Positions 26,565 to 35,200 of a DNA stretch of 64,000 bases are shown here, one piece after another. The DNA lies in NCBI GenBank assembly GCA_963767715.1, contig CAVYFA010000009.1:62001-126000 (forward strand), given 5' to 3'. The position numbers were made by a program, and so were the translations under genes. The notes under the pieces were generated by a model that worked only from the letters and a program-made list of their open reading frames with translations, made no database searches and had not been told where the DNA came from. The DNA is from CAVSXS01 sp963767715. GTDB lineage: Bacteria > Chloroflexota > Ktedonobacteria > Ktedonobacterales > Ktedonobacteraceae. The number at the start of each line of letters is the position of its first letter. The stretch's first letter is position 1.

Positions 26565-29234
26565 ATGAACGAACTCGAACGCCAGGAGGACGCCATGAAT
26601 CGCGTCCCTACGAACGATCACACGCCATATCCACTCGTGGCATTGAAAGACCTGGTCGTGTTTCCCCGCACGCGCGCTACCCTCTCCATGTCGCGCGAGA
26701 AGTCGATTCGCGCCGCCGAAGAGGCCATGATGCAGCCTGAACACCTGCTGGTCGTTGCCGCCCAGCACGAGGCCGACATCGACGACCCGCAGCCCAAAGA
26801 TATCCACTCGGCCGGTACCCTGGTTGAGATAACGACCATGCACCACCAGCAGGATGGCAGCTTTCAGGTGCTGCTCAACGGCCTGCGGCGTGTGCAGATC
26901 GAGGAATTTGTCGAGCTGGAGCCGTTCCTGCGCGTGAGCGTGGAGACGCTGACAGAAGAGCAGCCGCATGGCTCGATGGCAGACGCGGTGGTGCGCCACG
27001 CCACGAACTTATTTGAACACTACGCGCAGTTGAACCGGCACTTTACGGTAGAGGACATCACATCGATTGTCTCCCTCAAGTCAGCCTCGCGGCTCTCAGA
27101 TATGCTGGCTACCTACGTGGTGAGCGACTTCAAGCAGCAGCAGGAATTGCTGGAGATACTCGATCCCCTGGCGCGCCTGGAAAAAATCTGCGTGCTGATG
27201 GGCAATGAAATTGAAATTCTCGAGCTCGAATCGACGATCCGCGGCCGCGTGCGCTCGCAGGTTGATCGCACACAGAAAGAGTTTTACCTGCGCGAGCACC
27301 TGCGAGCCATCCAGGAAGAGCTGGGAATCGAGGGAGCCAGTGAAGCGAACGACCTGCGCGACCGGTTGAACGAGCTGGCCGCCCAGGGCATGCCGGCTGA
27401 GGTAGTGTCGAAGACGCGCAAGGAGATCGACCGGCTGGAACGCACGCCGCCGCAGTCCGCCGACATCGCCGCCATTCGCTCTTACATCGATTGGGTATTG
27501 GCGCTACCCTGGACTGAGCGAACTGAGGATCATTTCGACATCGAAATGACGCGCCGCGTCCTCGATGAAGACCACTATGGGTTGGAAGGCATCAAAGAGC
27601 GCATCATCGAGTTCCTGGCCGTGCGCCAGCTTCGCCAGCGTAGGGCCAACCGCGACGGGGTGACCCGCCGGGAGAGCCAGGGGCAGATACTCTGCTTCAT
27701 CGGCCCGCCGGGCGTGGGCAAAACGTCGCTGGGTCAGTCCATCGCGCGCGCGCTGGGGCGCAAATTCGCGCGTATCTCGCTGGGCGGCGTGAGCGACGAA
27801 GCCGAGATACGCGGCCATCGCCGCACCTACGTAGGTGCGCTGCCCGGGCGCATCATCCAATCGATGAAAACCGTCGGTGTGCGCAACCCGGTATTCCTAC
27901 TCGACGAAATCGATAAACTCTCCTCCGAATACCGGGGCGATCCGTCGGCAGCCCTGCTGGAGGTGCTCGACCCGGAACAGAATAAGGTCTTCGTTGACCA
28001 CTACCTGGAAGTGTCCTTCGACCTCTCGGAAGTCTTCTTCATCTGCACCGGCAACGTGCGCTACCAGGTTCCTCGCCCGCTCGCCGACCGCATGGATATC
28101 ATCGACCTGCCGGGCTATATACTCGAAGAAAAGGTCAATATCGGGCAGCGTTATCTGATGCCGAAGGTGCTGGCCGAGCATGGTATCGGGCCGGAGCAGT
28201 TGAAAATCCCCCAGGCGGTCATGCAGCACGTCGTCACCGACTATACGCGCGAAGCCGGTGTGCGCAGCCTCGAACGGCAACTCGCGACGATCTGCCGCAA
28301 ATCGGCGCGGCGTATCTTCGAGAAGCCTGATACGCACATCCGCATTACCACGCATAACCTGGAAAACTATCTCGGTACGCCACGCTACACAGAATCACCC
28401 ATCAGCAACAAGGTGCAGGTAGGGGTGGCGTTGGGGCTGGCCGTCACCGAGGCCGGCGGCATGATCCTGCCGGTCGAGGTCGCCACCCTGCCGGGCAAAG
28501 GCGAAGTGCTCATAACGGGGCAGCTTGGGGATGTTATGCGCGAATCGGCCTATGCCGCGCTCTCGTATGTTCGCTCGCGGGCAAGTGAGTTCGAGCTTGA
28601 CCCGAACTTTCAGGACAGCACCGACCTGCACATCCACATGCCGGAAAATGCCCTGCCCAAAGACGGCCCATCTGCCGGCATCACCATCGCAACCGCGCTG
28701 ATCTCCGCGCTGACCCAGCGGCCCGTGCGCGCAGGCATGGCCATGACCGGCGAGATCACCCTGCGAGGGCGCGTGCTGGCCGTCGGTGGCCTCAAAGAAA
28801 AAGTGCTGGCGGCGCATTCCGCCAATATCTATCATCTGGTGATCCCGGCAGAAAACAAAAAGGAACTGGTCGAGATCCCCGCGAAAATTCGCCAGCAGAT
28901 GACTTTCATCATTGTTGATAACATGGACCGCGTCGTCGAATTGGCCCTGCTGGCTGCTCCCCTTTCCGAGGAGGCTCAACAAGCAGAGAAGGTTTCCCAG
29001 GATGAATCGGCGAAGCGTGATACACGAGACGCACGCGAGCAACAGGAGACACACGAGGGCTCTCAGCCGCCCCCACTGCACCTGGACGAACACAGCAGGG
29101 GATCACGCAAGAAGAAGGCGCGTCCTCCAGCTATCCCCACCGACGTACAGGATGGCGAGGACGGTTCGCACGACAATAGACCCTTTATTATCCCAAAAAA
29201 CGATCCGAACATAAAAGGCGAATTATATCCGTAG
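26565..29234 (+). CDS. lon: Lon protease with a repeat-derived N-terminal peptide
   Basis: 889 residues. The LAN substrate-binding domain begins at YPLVALKDLVVFPRTRAT, followed by a coiled region and an AAA+ domain (Walker A GPPGVGKT, 380-387). The serine protease domain has catalytic S703 in PKDGPSAGIT and K746 in GLKEKVLAAH, 43 residues apart as in other Lons. It degrades misfolded and regulatory proteins. The last about 75 residues form a charged, low-complexity tail. Residues 8-16 (EDAMNRVPT) are encoded by a dispersed palindrome also found in mutL. GGCGGGGGAA precedes the ATG, and TATACT at 26543-26548 is a likely -10 element. Confidence 0.96.
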   Translation: MNELERQEDAMNRVPTNDHTPYPLVALKDLVVFPRTRATLSMSREKSIRAAEEAMMQPEHLLVVAAQHEADIDDPQPKDIHSAGTLVEITTMHHQQDGSFQVLLNGLRRVQIEEFVELEPFLRVSVETLTEEQPHGSMADAVVRHATNLFEHYAQLNRHFTVEDITSIVSLKSASRLSDMLATYVVSDFKQQQELLEILDPLARLEKICVLMGNEIEILELESTIRGRVRSQVDRTQKEFYLREHLRAIQEELGIEGASEANDLRDRLNELAAQGMPAEVVSKTRKEIDRLERTPPQSADIAAIRSYIDWVLALPWTERTEDHFDIEMTRRVLDEDHYGLEGIKERIIEFLAVRQLRQRRANRDGVTRRESQGQILCFIGPPGVGKTSLGQSIARALGRKFARISLGGVSDEAEIRGHRRTYVGALPGRIIQSMKTVGVRNPVFLLDEIDKLSSEYRGDPSAALLEVLDPEQNKVFVDHYLEVSFDLSEVFFICTGNVRYQVPRPLADRMDIIDLPGYILEEKVNIGQRYLMPKVLAEHGIGPEQLKIPQAVMQHVVTDYTREAGVRSLERQLATICRKSARRIFEKPDTHIRITTHNLENYLGTPRYTESPISNKVQVGVALGLAVTEAGGMILPVEVATLPGKGEVLITGQLGDVMRESAYAALSYVRSRASEFELDPNFQDSTDLHIHMPENALPKDGPSAGITIATALISALTQRPVRAGMAMTGEITLRGRVLAVGGLKEKVLAAHSANIYHLVIPAENKKELVEIPAKIRQQMTFIIVDNMDRVVELALLAAPLSEEAQQAEKVSQDESAKRDTRDAREQQETHEGSQPPPLHLDEHSRGSRKKKARPPAIPTDVQDGEDGSHDNRPFIIPKNDPNIKGELYP
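26586..26612. repeat. dispersed repeat A inside lon
   Basis: A 27-nt element beginning GAGGACGCCATGAATCGCGT and ending CCCTACG. It differs at two or fewer positions from the elements at 54998-55024 and (reversed) 54841-54867 in mutL. Here it is read as EDAMNRVPT. Confidence 0.85.
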
Positions 29235-29243
29235 GAAAAATAT

Positions 29244-29813
29244 GTGACAGAAGATACATCTTACCTGCAAAATCCGTTTCTGATTGGAGAGCGCCTGTAC
29301 CTGCGCCCGCTTGAGCCAGCGCAGGACAACCACCTCTACTCGACCTGGATGAACGACGAGGAGATCCGTAAGTACTTTTCAATCTACCCTACCAGCGATT
29401 CGCGTGGAAAAGATCGGCTGGAACAGTTATATAGAGATGGCAAGCACATCATCTTCGGCGTGGCGCTCAAGAGCGATAACCGGCTGATCGGACTGGTCGG
29501 GCTGAAGGACATCAACAACATGAACCAGAGCGCGGAATTCTACGTGATCATCGGCGACCGTTCGGCCTGGTTCAAGGGCTATGGCACCGAGGCGACTAAG
29601 CTGATGTTCCGCTACGGCTTCATGGAACTCAACCTCAACCGCATCCAGACGCAGGACATTGAGGAGAACATAGGCGGATGGCGCGCCGACGAGAAGGCCG
29701 GGATGAAGTACGAGGGCAGCTTGCGCCAGGTGATCCTGCGCTTCGGTAAATATCACGATGTGCGCATCTATAGCATCCTGCGCAGCGAATACTTAGAGAG
29801 TCTAAATCACTGA
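29244..29813 (+). CDS. GNAT family N-acetyltransferase (RimJ/RimL-like)
   Basis: 189 residues. Typical RimJ/L features: LIGERLYLRPLEPAQDNHLY at the start, IGLVGLKDINNMNQSAEFYV as the central strands, and GYGTEATKLMFRYGFMELNL as the acetyl-CoA loop region; the usual Q/RxxGxG appears as FKGYGTE. It transfers an acetyl group from acetyl-CoA to an amine, perhaps a protein N-terminus or small molecule. GTG 29244 is preceded by AGGAAAAA. Its stop overlaps the start of the first femX-like gene (TGATG), so it belongs to the same operon; a link to cell-wall peptide modification is inference. Confidence 0.88.
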   Translation: MTEDTSYLQNPFLIGERLYLRPLEPAQDNHLYSTWMNDEEIRKYFSIYPTSDSRGKDRLEQLYRDGKHIIFGVALKSDNRLIGLVGLKDINNMNQSAEFYVIIGDRSAWFKGYGTEATKLMFRYGFMELNLNRIQTQDIEENIGGWRADEKAGMKYEGSLRQVILRFGKYHDVRIYSILRSEYLESLNH

Positions 29814-30928
29814 TGTCGATCACCATCCAGGAAATTACCGACCGCGAACAGTGGAACGGGTTCCTCACCTGCCAGCCGGCTACGCATCCCGGCCATCTCC
29901 TGCAATCGTACGAATGGGGCGAACTGAATAAATACCTGGGCGCGCGCATCCACTGCCTGGGTGCACTGGAAGATGGGCGCATCACCGGCGCGATGTTACT
30001 GACCGTATCGCAGGTGCCGCTGCCTGTGCCGGGACTCCGCTGGAACTGGCTCTACAGCGCGCGCGGCCCCACCGTCATCTCACCCGATTCGCCCGCATTG
30101 CCCGCCCTGATCGAATACGCGCAGCGGCACATCGCGAAGAACGAACACGCTGTTTTGCTGCGCCTGGAACCGAATATCGCCAACGATGCACCCGACCTGG
30201 ACGCATGGATCGCCGCCTATGCGAAGCTCGGTTTTCAGACCAATCCCAACGCTGTGCACGGCCGCAGAAGCTGGGTGCTCGATATCCGGCCCGATGCAGA
30301 AACGCTGCTCGCCAACTTCAAGATGACCTGGCGGCAAAATGTGCGTGTTGCCGAACGCAAGGGCGTCGTCATCCGCGAAGCCGCAGGCGATGCCGACTTC
30401 GACGCCTACTATGACCTGCTCAAAGTCACCAGCGAGCGCGATGCCTTCTTTATTCACCAGAAGGACTACCACAAGGAAATCCTGTGCCACTTCGCAAGCA
30501 GAGGCGACGCTGTACTCTACCTGGCCGAACACGAGGGCGAGGCCATCGCGGCCAAAATGCTGATCCGTTTTGGCGACTGGTGCTGGGATATGTTTGGAGC
30601 TTCGTCCAACAGTAAGCGCAATCTTAAAGCGACCTATCTGTTACAGTTTCGCTGTATTCAATGGGCGCAAGCGAAGGGCTGCTCGTTTTTCGACTTCCGT
30701 ACCATCCCTGAAATCCTCGAGCCAGGCGAAGAGATGTGGGGCGTCTACGAATATAAGAAAGGCTTCGGTGGCTTCTCGCGCCTGAACATGCCCACCCAGG
30801 ACTACGTCTATCGCCCGCTCATTTACGGCGCCTGGCGCCGCTACGTCGAAATGAAACGCGCGCGCCGCCACGAGGAGCGCAAAAAGGTGGAACTGGAACG
30901 AGCCGCGCGGGGCGCACAACAAGATTGA
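29813..30928 (+). CDS. FemX-type peptidoglycan bridge aminoacyltransferase 1
   Basis: 371 residues of the FemABX family: two GNAT-like subdomains. Diagnostic stretches are HLLQSYEWGELNKYLGARIH, MTWRQNVRVAERKGVVIREA, FGASSNSKRNLKATYLLQF and FFDFRTIPEILEPGEEMWGV. Such enzymes add amino acids from aminoacyl-tRNA to the lipid-linked peptidoglycan peptide at the inner membrane face. Both femX genes here end in a basic/acidic helical tail (RRHEERKKVELERAARG). The start overlaps the GNAT stop by one base. The tRNA or amino acid used cannot be read from the sequence. Confidence 0.9.
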   Translation: MSITIQEITDREQWNGFLTCQPATHPGHLLQSYEWGELNKYLGARIHCLGALEDGRITGAMLLTVSQVPLPVPGLRWNWLYSARGPTVISPDSPALPALIEYAQRHIAKNEHAVLLRLEPNIANDAPDLDAWIAAYAKLGFQTNPNAVHGRRSWVLDIRPDAETLLANFKMTWRQNVRVAERKGVVIREAAGDADFDAYYDLLKVTSERDAFFIHQKDYHKEILCHFASRGDAVLYLAEHEGEAIAAKMLIRFGDWCWDMFGASSNSKRNLKATYLLQFRCIQWAQAKGCSFFDFRTIPEILEPGEEMWGVYEYKKGFGGFSRLNMPTQDYVYRPLIYGAWRRYVEMKRARRHEERKKVELERAARGAQQD

Positions 30929-30940
30929 CCTGGATGGTGA

Positions 30941-31024
30941 GGGATGGCACCCGCGAGGGGTGCCACTACATTTCATGCCCGTAGCGTCCGATATGTATGT
31001 GGCGCCCCTCGCGGGTGCCATCCC
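30941..31024. repeat. long imperfect hairpin (repeat C) between the femX genes
   Basis: Arms of about 31 bases (30941-30971 and 30993-31024: GGGATGGCACCCGCGAGGGG against CCCCTCGCGGGTGCCATCCC) pair with very few mismatches around a 21-base loop. It fills the gap between the two femX-like genes and could weaken or stabilise the downstream message. Confidence 0.85.
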
Positions 31025-31048
31025 AGCAAAGGAAGTGGAGTTATATCA

Positions 31049-32167
31049 ATGAAAGCAGCCATCATCACCGACCGCCAGCAGTGGAACGACTTCGTCGCCT
31101 CCTCGCCCTGCTGCAACATCACACAATCCTACGAATGGGGCGAGCTCGCGCCGCACCTCGGCGCGGAAGCGATGCGCGTTGGCGTGGTCGATGATGACGG
31201 GCGGATGTGCGCTGCCATGCTGATCCTGGTGACGCGCGCGCCCCTCCTGCGCCGCAACTACTTCTACGCCCCACGCGGACCAGTGCTAGATGATCCGTCA
31301 TCGCCGGCGCTGCCGGTGCTGCTCGATTTCGTCAAGGTCGCCGCGCGCAAGTATGGCGCCTTCATGCTCAAAGTCGAGCCGAGCGTCGCGGACGGCGACC
31401 CGGCATGGCTCACGGCCCTGCACAGGCTCGATTTTCGCCCCAATCCCTACGCTACCCATGTTCGCCACGAATGGATTCTCGACCTGCGGCCTGACGAGCA
31501 GGATATTCTGGCAGGCATGAAGGAAAAGTGGCGCTACAACATCCGCCTGGCCGCGCGCAAAGGCGTGACTATACGAAAGGGGAGCGGGCAGGCCGACCTC
31601 GATACGTTCTACCGCATCTACGAGACGACCAGCGAGCGCGACCAGTTCTTCATCCATGACAAACATCACTACGAAGACGTAATGCGCCTCTACGCCGCGA
31701 GTGACGCGGGCGCTGAAGACGGGGAAGAAGGGCGAATCGAGGGAGGAGTACTGCTGCTGGCCGAGTACGAGGGCCAGGCCATCGCCGGCACCATCGTGCT
31801 GCGCTTTGGCCGCTGGAGCTGGTATATGTACGGGGCATCCTCCAACGAACATCGCAACCTGATGCCCAACCACCTGCTGCAATGGACCGGCATGCAATGG
31901 GCGAAGTCCCACGGCTGCTGGTACTACAACTTCCGCGGCATCCCCGATATCTTAGAGGAAGGTCAGGAATTGTGGGGCGTGTACGTCTTCAAACGCGGCT
32001 TCGGCGGCTATCCAATGCGCTTCCTGGAGACACACGACCTGGTCTATTCACCGCTGGTGTATGGAGCTTACGCGCGGCTGTTGGAGGTGAAGAGGAAACG
32101 CGACGAGAAGGAGCGGAAGAAGATCGAGGAGCAGAGGAGGCGAGTAAATGAAACAACCAGAGTTTAG
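31049..32167 (+). CDS. FemX-type peptidoglycan bridge aminoacyltransferase 2
   Basis: 372 residues, clearly a paralogue of the preceding gene: NITQSYEWGELAPHLGAEAM, MKEKWRYNIRLAARKGVTIR, YGASSNEHRNLMPNHLLQWT and YYNFRGIPDILEEGQELWGV line up throughout. Two FemX proteins commonly act one after the other on a two-residue bridge, so stepwise addition is a reasonable inference. I chose the ATG at 31049 (GGAG eight bases upstream); a longer frame from 30944 only reads through the hairpin repeat. It has an insertion relative to copy 1 at about 225-240 (ASDAGAEDGEEGRIEGG). It is followed by repeat D. Confidence 0.9.
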   Translation: MKAAIITDRQQWNDFVASSPCCNITQSYEWGELAPHLGAEAMRVGVVDDDGRMCAAMLILVTRAPLLRRNYFYAPRGPVLDDPSSPALPVLLDFVKVAARKYGAFMLKVEPSVADGDPAWLTALHRLDFRPNPYATHVRHEWILDLRPDEQDILAGMKEKWRYNIRLAARKGVTIRKGSGQADLDTFYRIYETTSERDQFFIHDKHHYEDVMRLYAASDAGAEDGEEGRIEGGVLLLAEYEGQAIAGTIVLRFGRWSWYMYGASSNEHRNLMPNHLLQWTGMQWAKSHGCWYYNFRGIPDILEEGQELWGVYVFKRGFGGYPMRFLETHDLVYSPLVYGAYARLLEVKRKRDEKERKKIEEQRRRVNETTRV

Positions 32168-32199
32168 CGAAGCTCTCTGGATCTGACGCGCGGGCCACC

Positions 32200-32229
32200 G
32201 AGGATCCTTCGCTGCGCTCAGGATGACAG
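32200..32229. repeat. dispersed repeat D, copy 2
   Basis: GATCCTTCGCTGCGCTCAGG followed by ATGACAG, nearly identical to 12643-12670. It lies between the convergent femX2 and menC ends. Confidence 0.75.
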
Positions 32230-32254
32230 GGCCGACTTTGATCGGTCATGTTCA

Positions 32255-33403
32255 TCATCGACTCCAGCCGTTCAGATCGACGAAGAGTTGTAATGCTTCC
32301 CAATCCAGCTCCACTCCCAGGCCAGGACCGTCTGGAACCGCTAGCATGCCTGCCCTGACAGACAGATCATTCACCAACAGGTCGTCCATCAACAAGGGAA
32401 GTGTGGCGAGGCCGCACTCCAGCGTGACGACGGGTGATGCTGCGGCAAGGTGCAGTGCAGCCGCCACGCCAATACCCGCTTCGAGCGTGCTGGTAATGAC
32501 GCTGCGTGCACCCCGCTGCGCCGCCTCCTGGATCATCTGTTGTCCCGCTCGTAGTCCCCCGGCAAGCTGGGGCTTGATGACGAGAATGTCGGCCGCCTGC
32601 TGATCGAGCACCAGCCGGGCGCTCTCCAGGCCGTGCAGTGCCTCGTCAACCGCGACCGGGATGGGCAATGCTCGCCGCAGAGCGCGCATACCTGCCAGGT
32701 CGTGCGCTTTCAAGGGCTGTTCAACATACTGTATATCGTATGGGATACAGTGAGAGAGGAAAGCGATGGCCTCCTCGAAGTTCCAGGCCTCATTCGCATC
32801 CAGGCGGAGATGCATATGCGGTCCAATTGACTCGCGCACGGCCGCGACACGCTCGACCTCTTCCCTGACACTGGCCGCCTGACCGACCTTCAGTTTCACG
32901 CAGCGAAAACCGCTTCTGCTGGCTTCCCGAGCGGCTGCAACCGCTGCCTCGGTTGTGCTCGCACCGATCACGGCATTGACCGCTATGCCTGCTCGCGGCA
33001 CGCTCCCGCCTGGAGCAAGCAGCGCACAGACGGTCTGTCCGGCAGCCTTGCCAATCGCATCAAGCAGCGCGATTTCCAGCCCACAGCACACCGCATCCCG
33101 TAGGGGCCGATTTATCGCGCCTACCGCCGATTGATCGTCCCCAGCGTTTAGCATTTCCAGCGCTTCATCAAGCTCCTTGCCGCGAAGACGCGCCTGCAGG
33201 GCCAGGAGGAGCGAGCGGGCTACGGCAAGGTCTACATCACCCTGCGCGGGAAGCGGCGCTATCTCCCCGATACCGCGCATCCCGCGTTCTGTTTTTACCT
33301 CTACGATGATGCCTTCACGCGCCGTGATGACGCCATGAGCAGTCGCGAAGGGGTTGAGGAACGGTAAGCGATAGCGATGCCACTGAACCTCGGTGATTTT
33401 CAT
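32255..33403 (-). CDS. menC: o-succinylbenzoate synthase (enolase superfamily)
   Basis: 382 residues. It dehydrates SHCHC to o-succinylbenzoate in menaquinone synthesis. Enolase-superfamily residues are visible: KxK in CVKLKVGQ, metal ligands D in LRLDANEAW, E in YVEQPL and D in VAVDEAL, and the second lysine in ILVIKPQLAGG. I chose the ATG at 33403, just after menB; the longer frame overlaps menB. Residues about 88-102 (GDDQSAVGAINRPLR) are encoded by a dispersed repeat and look like an insertion between the capping domain and the barrel. Position in the men operon supports MenC over dipeptide epimerase or NSAR activity. Confidence 0.9.
   Translation of the reverse strand: MKITEVQWHRYRLPFLNPFATAHGVITAREGIIVEVKTERGMRGIGEIAPLPAQGDVDLAVARSLLLALQARLRGKELDEALEMLNAGDDQSAVGAINRPLRDAVCCGLEIALLDAIGKAAGQTVCALLAPGGSVPRAGIAVNAVIGASTTEAAVAAAREASRSGFRCVKLKVGQAASVREEVERVAAVRESIGPHMHLRLDANEAWNFEEAIAFLSHCIPYDIQYVEQPLKAHDLAGMRALRRALPIPVAVDEALHGLESARLVLDQQAADILVIKPQLAGGLRAGQQMIQEAAQRGARSVITSTLEAGIGVAAALHLAAASPVVTLECGLATLPLLMDDLLVNDLSVRAGMLAVPDGPGLGVELDWEALQLFVDLNGWSR
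33099..33142. repeat. dispersed repeat B inside menC
   Basis: CGTAGGGGCCGATTTATCGC continuing GCCTACCGCCGATTGATCG. Two close copies lie in menD at 35906-35948 and 35975-36014. In menC it is read in frame as DDQSAVGAINRP. Confidence 0.8.
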
Positions 33404-33425
33404 AAGATGACGGCCGCCCAATTGC

Positions 33426-34244
33426 CTAAGGTAAGCGTGGAAACCTGGAAAAATCAGGCTTGCGCTTCTCCAGGAAGGCATTTCTCCCCTCCTGGCCCTC
33501 TTCGGTCATATAATAGAGCATTGTCGCATTGCCGGCGAGCTCCTGAATGCCCGCGAGCCCGTCCGTATCAGCGTTGAAAGCCGATTTCAGGAAACGCAGC
33601 GCAACCGGGCTTTTCTCAAGGATCTCCCTCGCCCATTGGATGGTTTCTTCTTCCAGGCGCTCCAGGGGAACCACCGTGTTGACCAGCCCCATATCGAGGG
33701 CCTCCTGGGCCGTGTACTGCCGGCAGAGATACCAGATCTCCCGAGCTTTTTTGTGACCAACGACGCGCGCCATGTAGGTGGCGCCCCAACCGGCGTCAAA
33801 GCTGCCGACCCTGGGACCCGTCTGCCCAAACCTGGCGTTGTCGGCGGCAATCGTCAGGTCGCAGAGCAGGTGCAGTACGTGACCACCGCCTATGGCGTAG
33901 CCCGCGACCATCGCAATGACCGGTTTGGGAAGGTATTTTATGACTTTCTGCAGCTCGAGCGCGTTCAAACGTGGCACACCGTCACTGCCGACATAACCGC
34001 CGTGACCCCGCACGCGCTGATCCCCTCCCGAGCAGAAGGCCTTGTCACCCGCGCCCGTCAGGATAACCACGCCAATCTGCGGGTCCTCGCGAGCAAGGTT
34101 GAAGGCATCTATCAGCTCTGACAGAGTTTCTGGCCGGAAGGCGTTACGCACTTCGGCTCGATTGATTGTAATCTTCCCCATCCCTTCGGCTTTTTCGAAG
34201 ATAATGTCGCTGTAATCGCGGACGTTCTGCCATTCTACTGGCAT
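33426..34244 (-). CDS. menB: 1,4-dihydroxy-2-naphthoyl-CoA synthase
   Basis: 272 residues, crotonase fold. MenB features: NRAEVRNAFRPETLSELIDA, AFCSGGDQRVRGHGGYVGSD, AIGGGHVLHLLCDLTIAADN and FGQTGPRVGSFDAGWGATYM; the bicarbonate-type site sequence and the C-terminal RKPDFSRFPRLP are typical. It closes the second ring from o-succinylbenzoyl-CoA. The ATG at 34244 has AAGGAG seven bases upstream. It lies between menH and menC in the operon. The CoA ligase MenE that feeds it is not in the window. Confidence 0.96.
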   Translation of the reverse strand: MPVEWQNVRDYSDIIFEKAEGMGKITINRAEVRNAFRPETLSELIDAFNLAREDPQIGVVILTGAGDKAFCSGGDQRVRGHGGYVGSDGVPRLNALELQKVIKYLPKPVIAMVAGYAIGGGHVLHLLCDLTIAADNARFGQTGPRVGSFDAGWGATYMARVVGHKKAREIWYLCRQYTAQEALDMGLVNTVVPLERLEEETIQWAREILEKSPVALRFLKSAFNADTDGLAGIQELAGNATMLYYMTEEGQEGRNAFLEKRKPDFSRFPRLP

Positions 34245-34287
34245 GGACTTCTCCTTTTCTAGCAGGGCGTGATGTTCGCACCCTTCC

Positions 34288-35145
34288 TTACCATTTGACG
34301 AAATAACATGGCCCCCGTCGTAGGGACGCGAGACAAAATTCTCCCACCAGCGACGCGAACTCCACTGGCCGTTCCAGGTGAACCGCGTGGCCGGCGTTAG
34401 CAACGATACACAGTTGTGATTGCGGCAATGCCTGGGACATAGACCGCGCGATAGCGGCGAATTTTGTGTCTAGCCCACCGGCAATCAGCAGCACAGGCAT
34501 TCGCAATGCCGGAAGTCGATCCTGCAAGGGCGGCTGTACGCCTGCGCCAACACCCCGCAGGCTCTGCGCCAACCCGCCGGCGCGGTTATTCAAGCGCTGC
34601 CGGCGCAACGCCTCCCGCGTCTCGGGCGGCAGACTGCCCTGGCTGGCAAACAGCGGCAGTTGCTCCCAGCGATCCACAAACGCCGGTACGCCGTCGCGCT
34701 CTATACTTGCCGCCAGCGCCTCGTCAGCGGCGCGCCGCTGCTCGCGCTCGACGGGGTCTTCCAATCCGGGCGAAGCGCTCTCCAGGATCAGCGCGCGAAA
34801 GAATCCGGAAAATGCCGCGTAAAGCGCGATGCGCCCCCCCATCGAATAGCCGAGCAGCAGTGATGCGCCCCGCTTCACTCCAAGCTTCTGGAGCGCTGCT
34901 ACGATATCTCGCTCGCAGCGCTCGACCGCATAGCGCCGAGGGTCACGCGGAGCATCGGATTGACCGTGGCCCGGCAAATCAAAGGCGATAACCCGCAATC
35001 CATACACGGCAAGCATATCCAGAAGGCTCCCCCAGCCCGCTGCGCTCCCGGTAAAGCCGTGCAGCATCACCAGCGTCAGGCCATCCTTGCTCGCCGCTCC
35101 ACGCTGTTCAACGCCAAGCCGCATACCATTTACCTGAACAAGCAT
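34288..35145 (-). CDS. menH: SHCHC synthase (alpha/beta hydrolase)
   Basis: 285 residues, alpha/beta-hydrolase fold. LVMLHGFTGSAAGW holds the oxyanion region, GYSMGGR the nucleophile serine elbow, and the acid/base residues lie in LIAGGLDTKF and ANAGHAVHLERP. MenH removes pyruvate from SEPHCHC. The ATG at 35145 has AGGG eight bases upstream; longer frames start in a dispersed repeat. The very end (EFCLASLRRGPCYF) runs into a partial copy of repeat A at 34319-34331, so the C-terminus may have been replaced. Identity rests on position between menD and menB. Confidence 0.9.
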   Translation of the reverse strand: MLVQVNGMRLGVEQRGAASKDGLTLVMLHGFTGSAAGWGSLLDMLAVYGLRVIAFDLPGHGQSDAPRDPRRYAVERCERDIVAALQKLGVKRGASLLLGYSMGGRIALYAAFSGFFRALILESASPGLEDPVEREQRRAADEALAASIERDGVPAFVDRWEQLPLFASQGSLPPETREALRRQRLNNRAGGLAQSLRGVGAGVQPPLQDRLPALRMPVLLIAGGLDTKFAAIARSMSQALPQSQLCIVANAGHAVHLERPVEFASLVGEFCLASLRRGPCYFVKW

Positions 35146-35174
35146 TTTATACACCCTGTGCATCAAGCATTCTA

Positions 35175-35200
35175 TGTCACCTTGAGCGCAGCGAAGGGTC
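35175..35200. repeat. dispersed repeat D, copy 3 (diverged), at the menD end
   Basis: TGTCACCTTGAGCGCAGCGA followed by AGGGTCTG, the reverse complement pattern of the other copies. It provides the last codons and stop of menD (NETDPSLRSR) and the untranslated leader of menH. Confidence 0.65.

Noticed and set aside
30944..31048. An N-terminal extension of femX2
   Set aside because: These 35 codons lie in the hairpin repeat; the ATG at 31049 has the ribosome site and matches the start of the paralogue.
34245..34403. An N-terminal extension of menB
   Set aside because: It overlaps the end of menH and lacks family similarity; ATG 34244 has AAGGAG in front.
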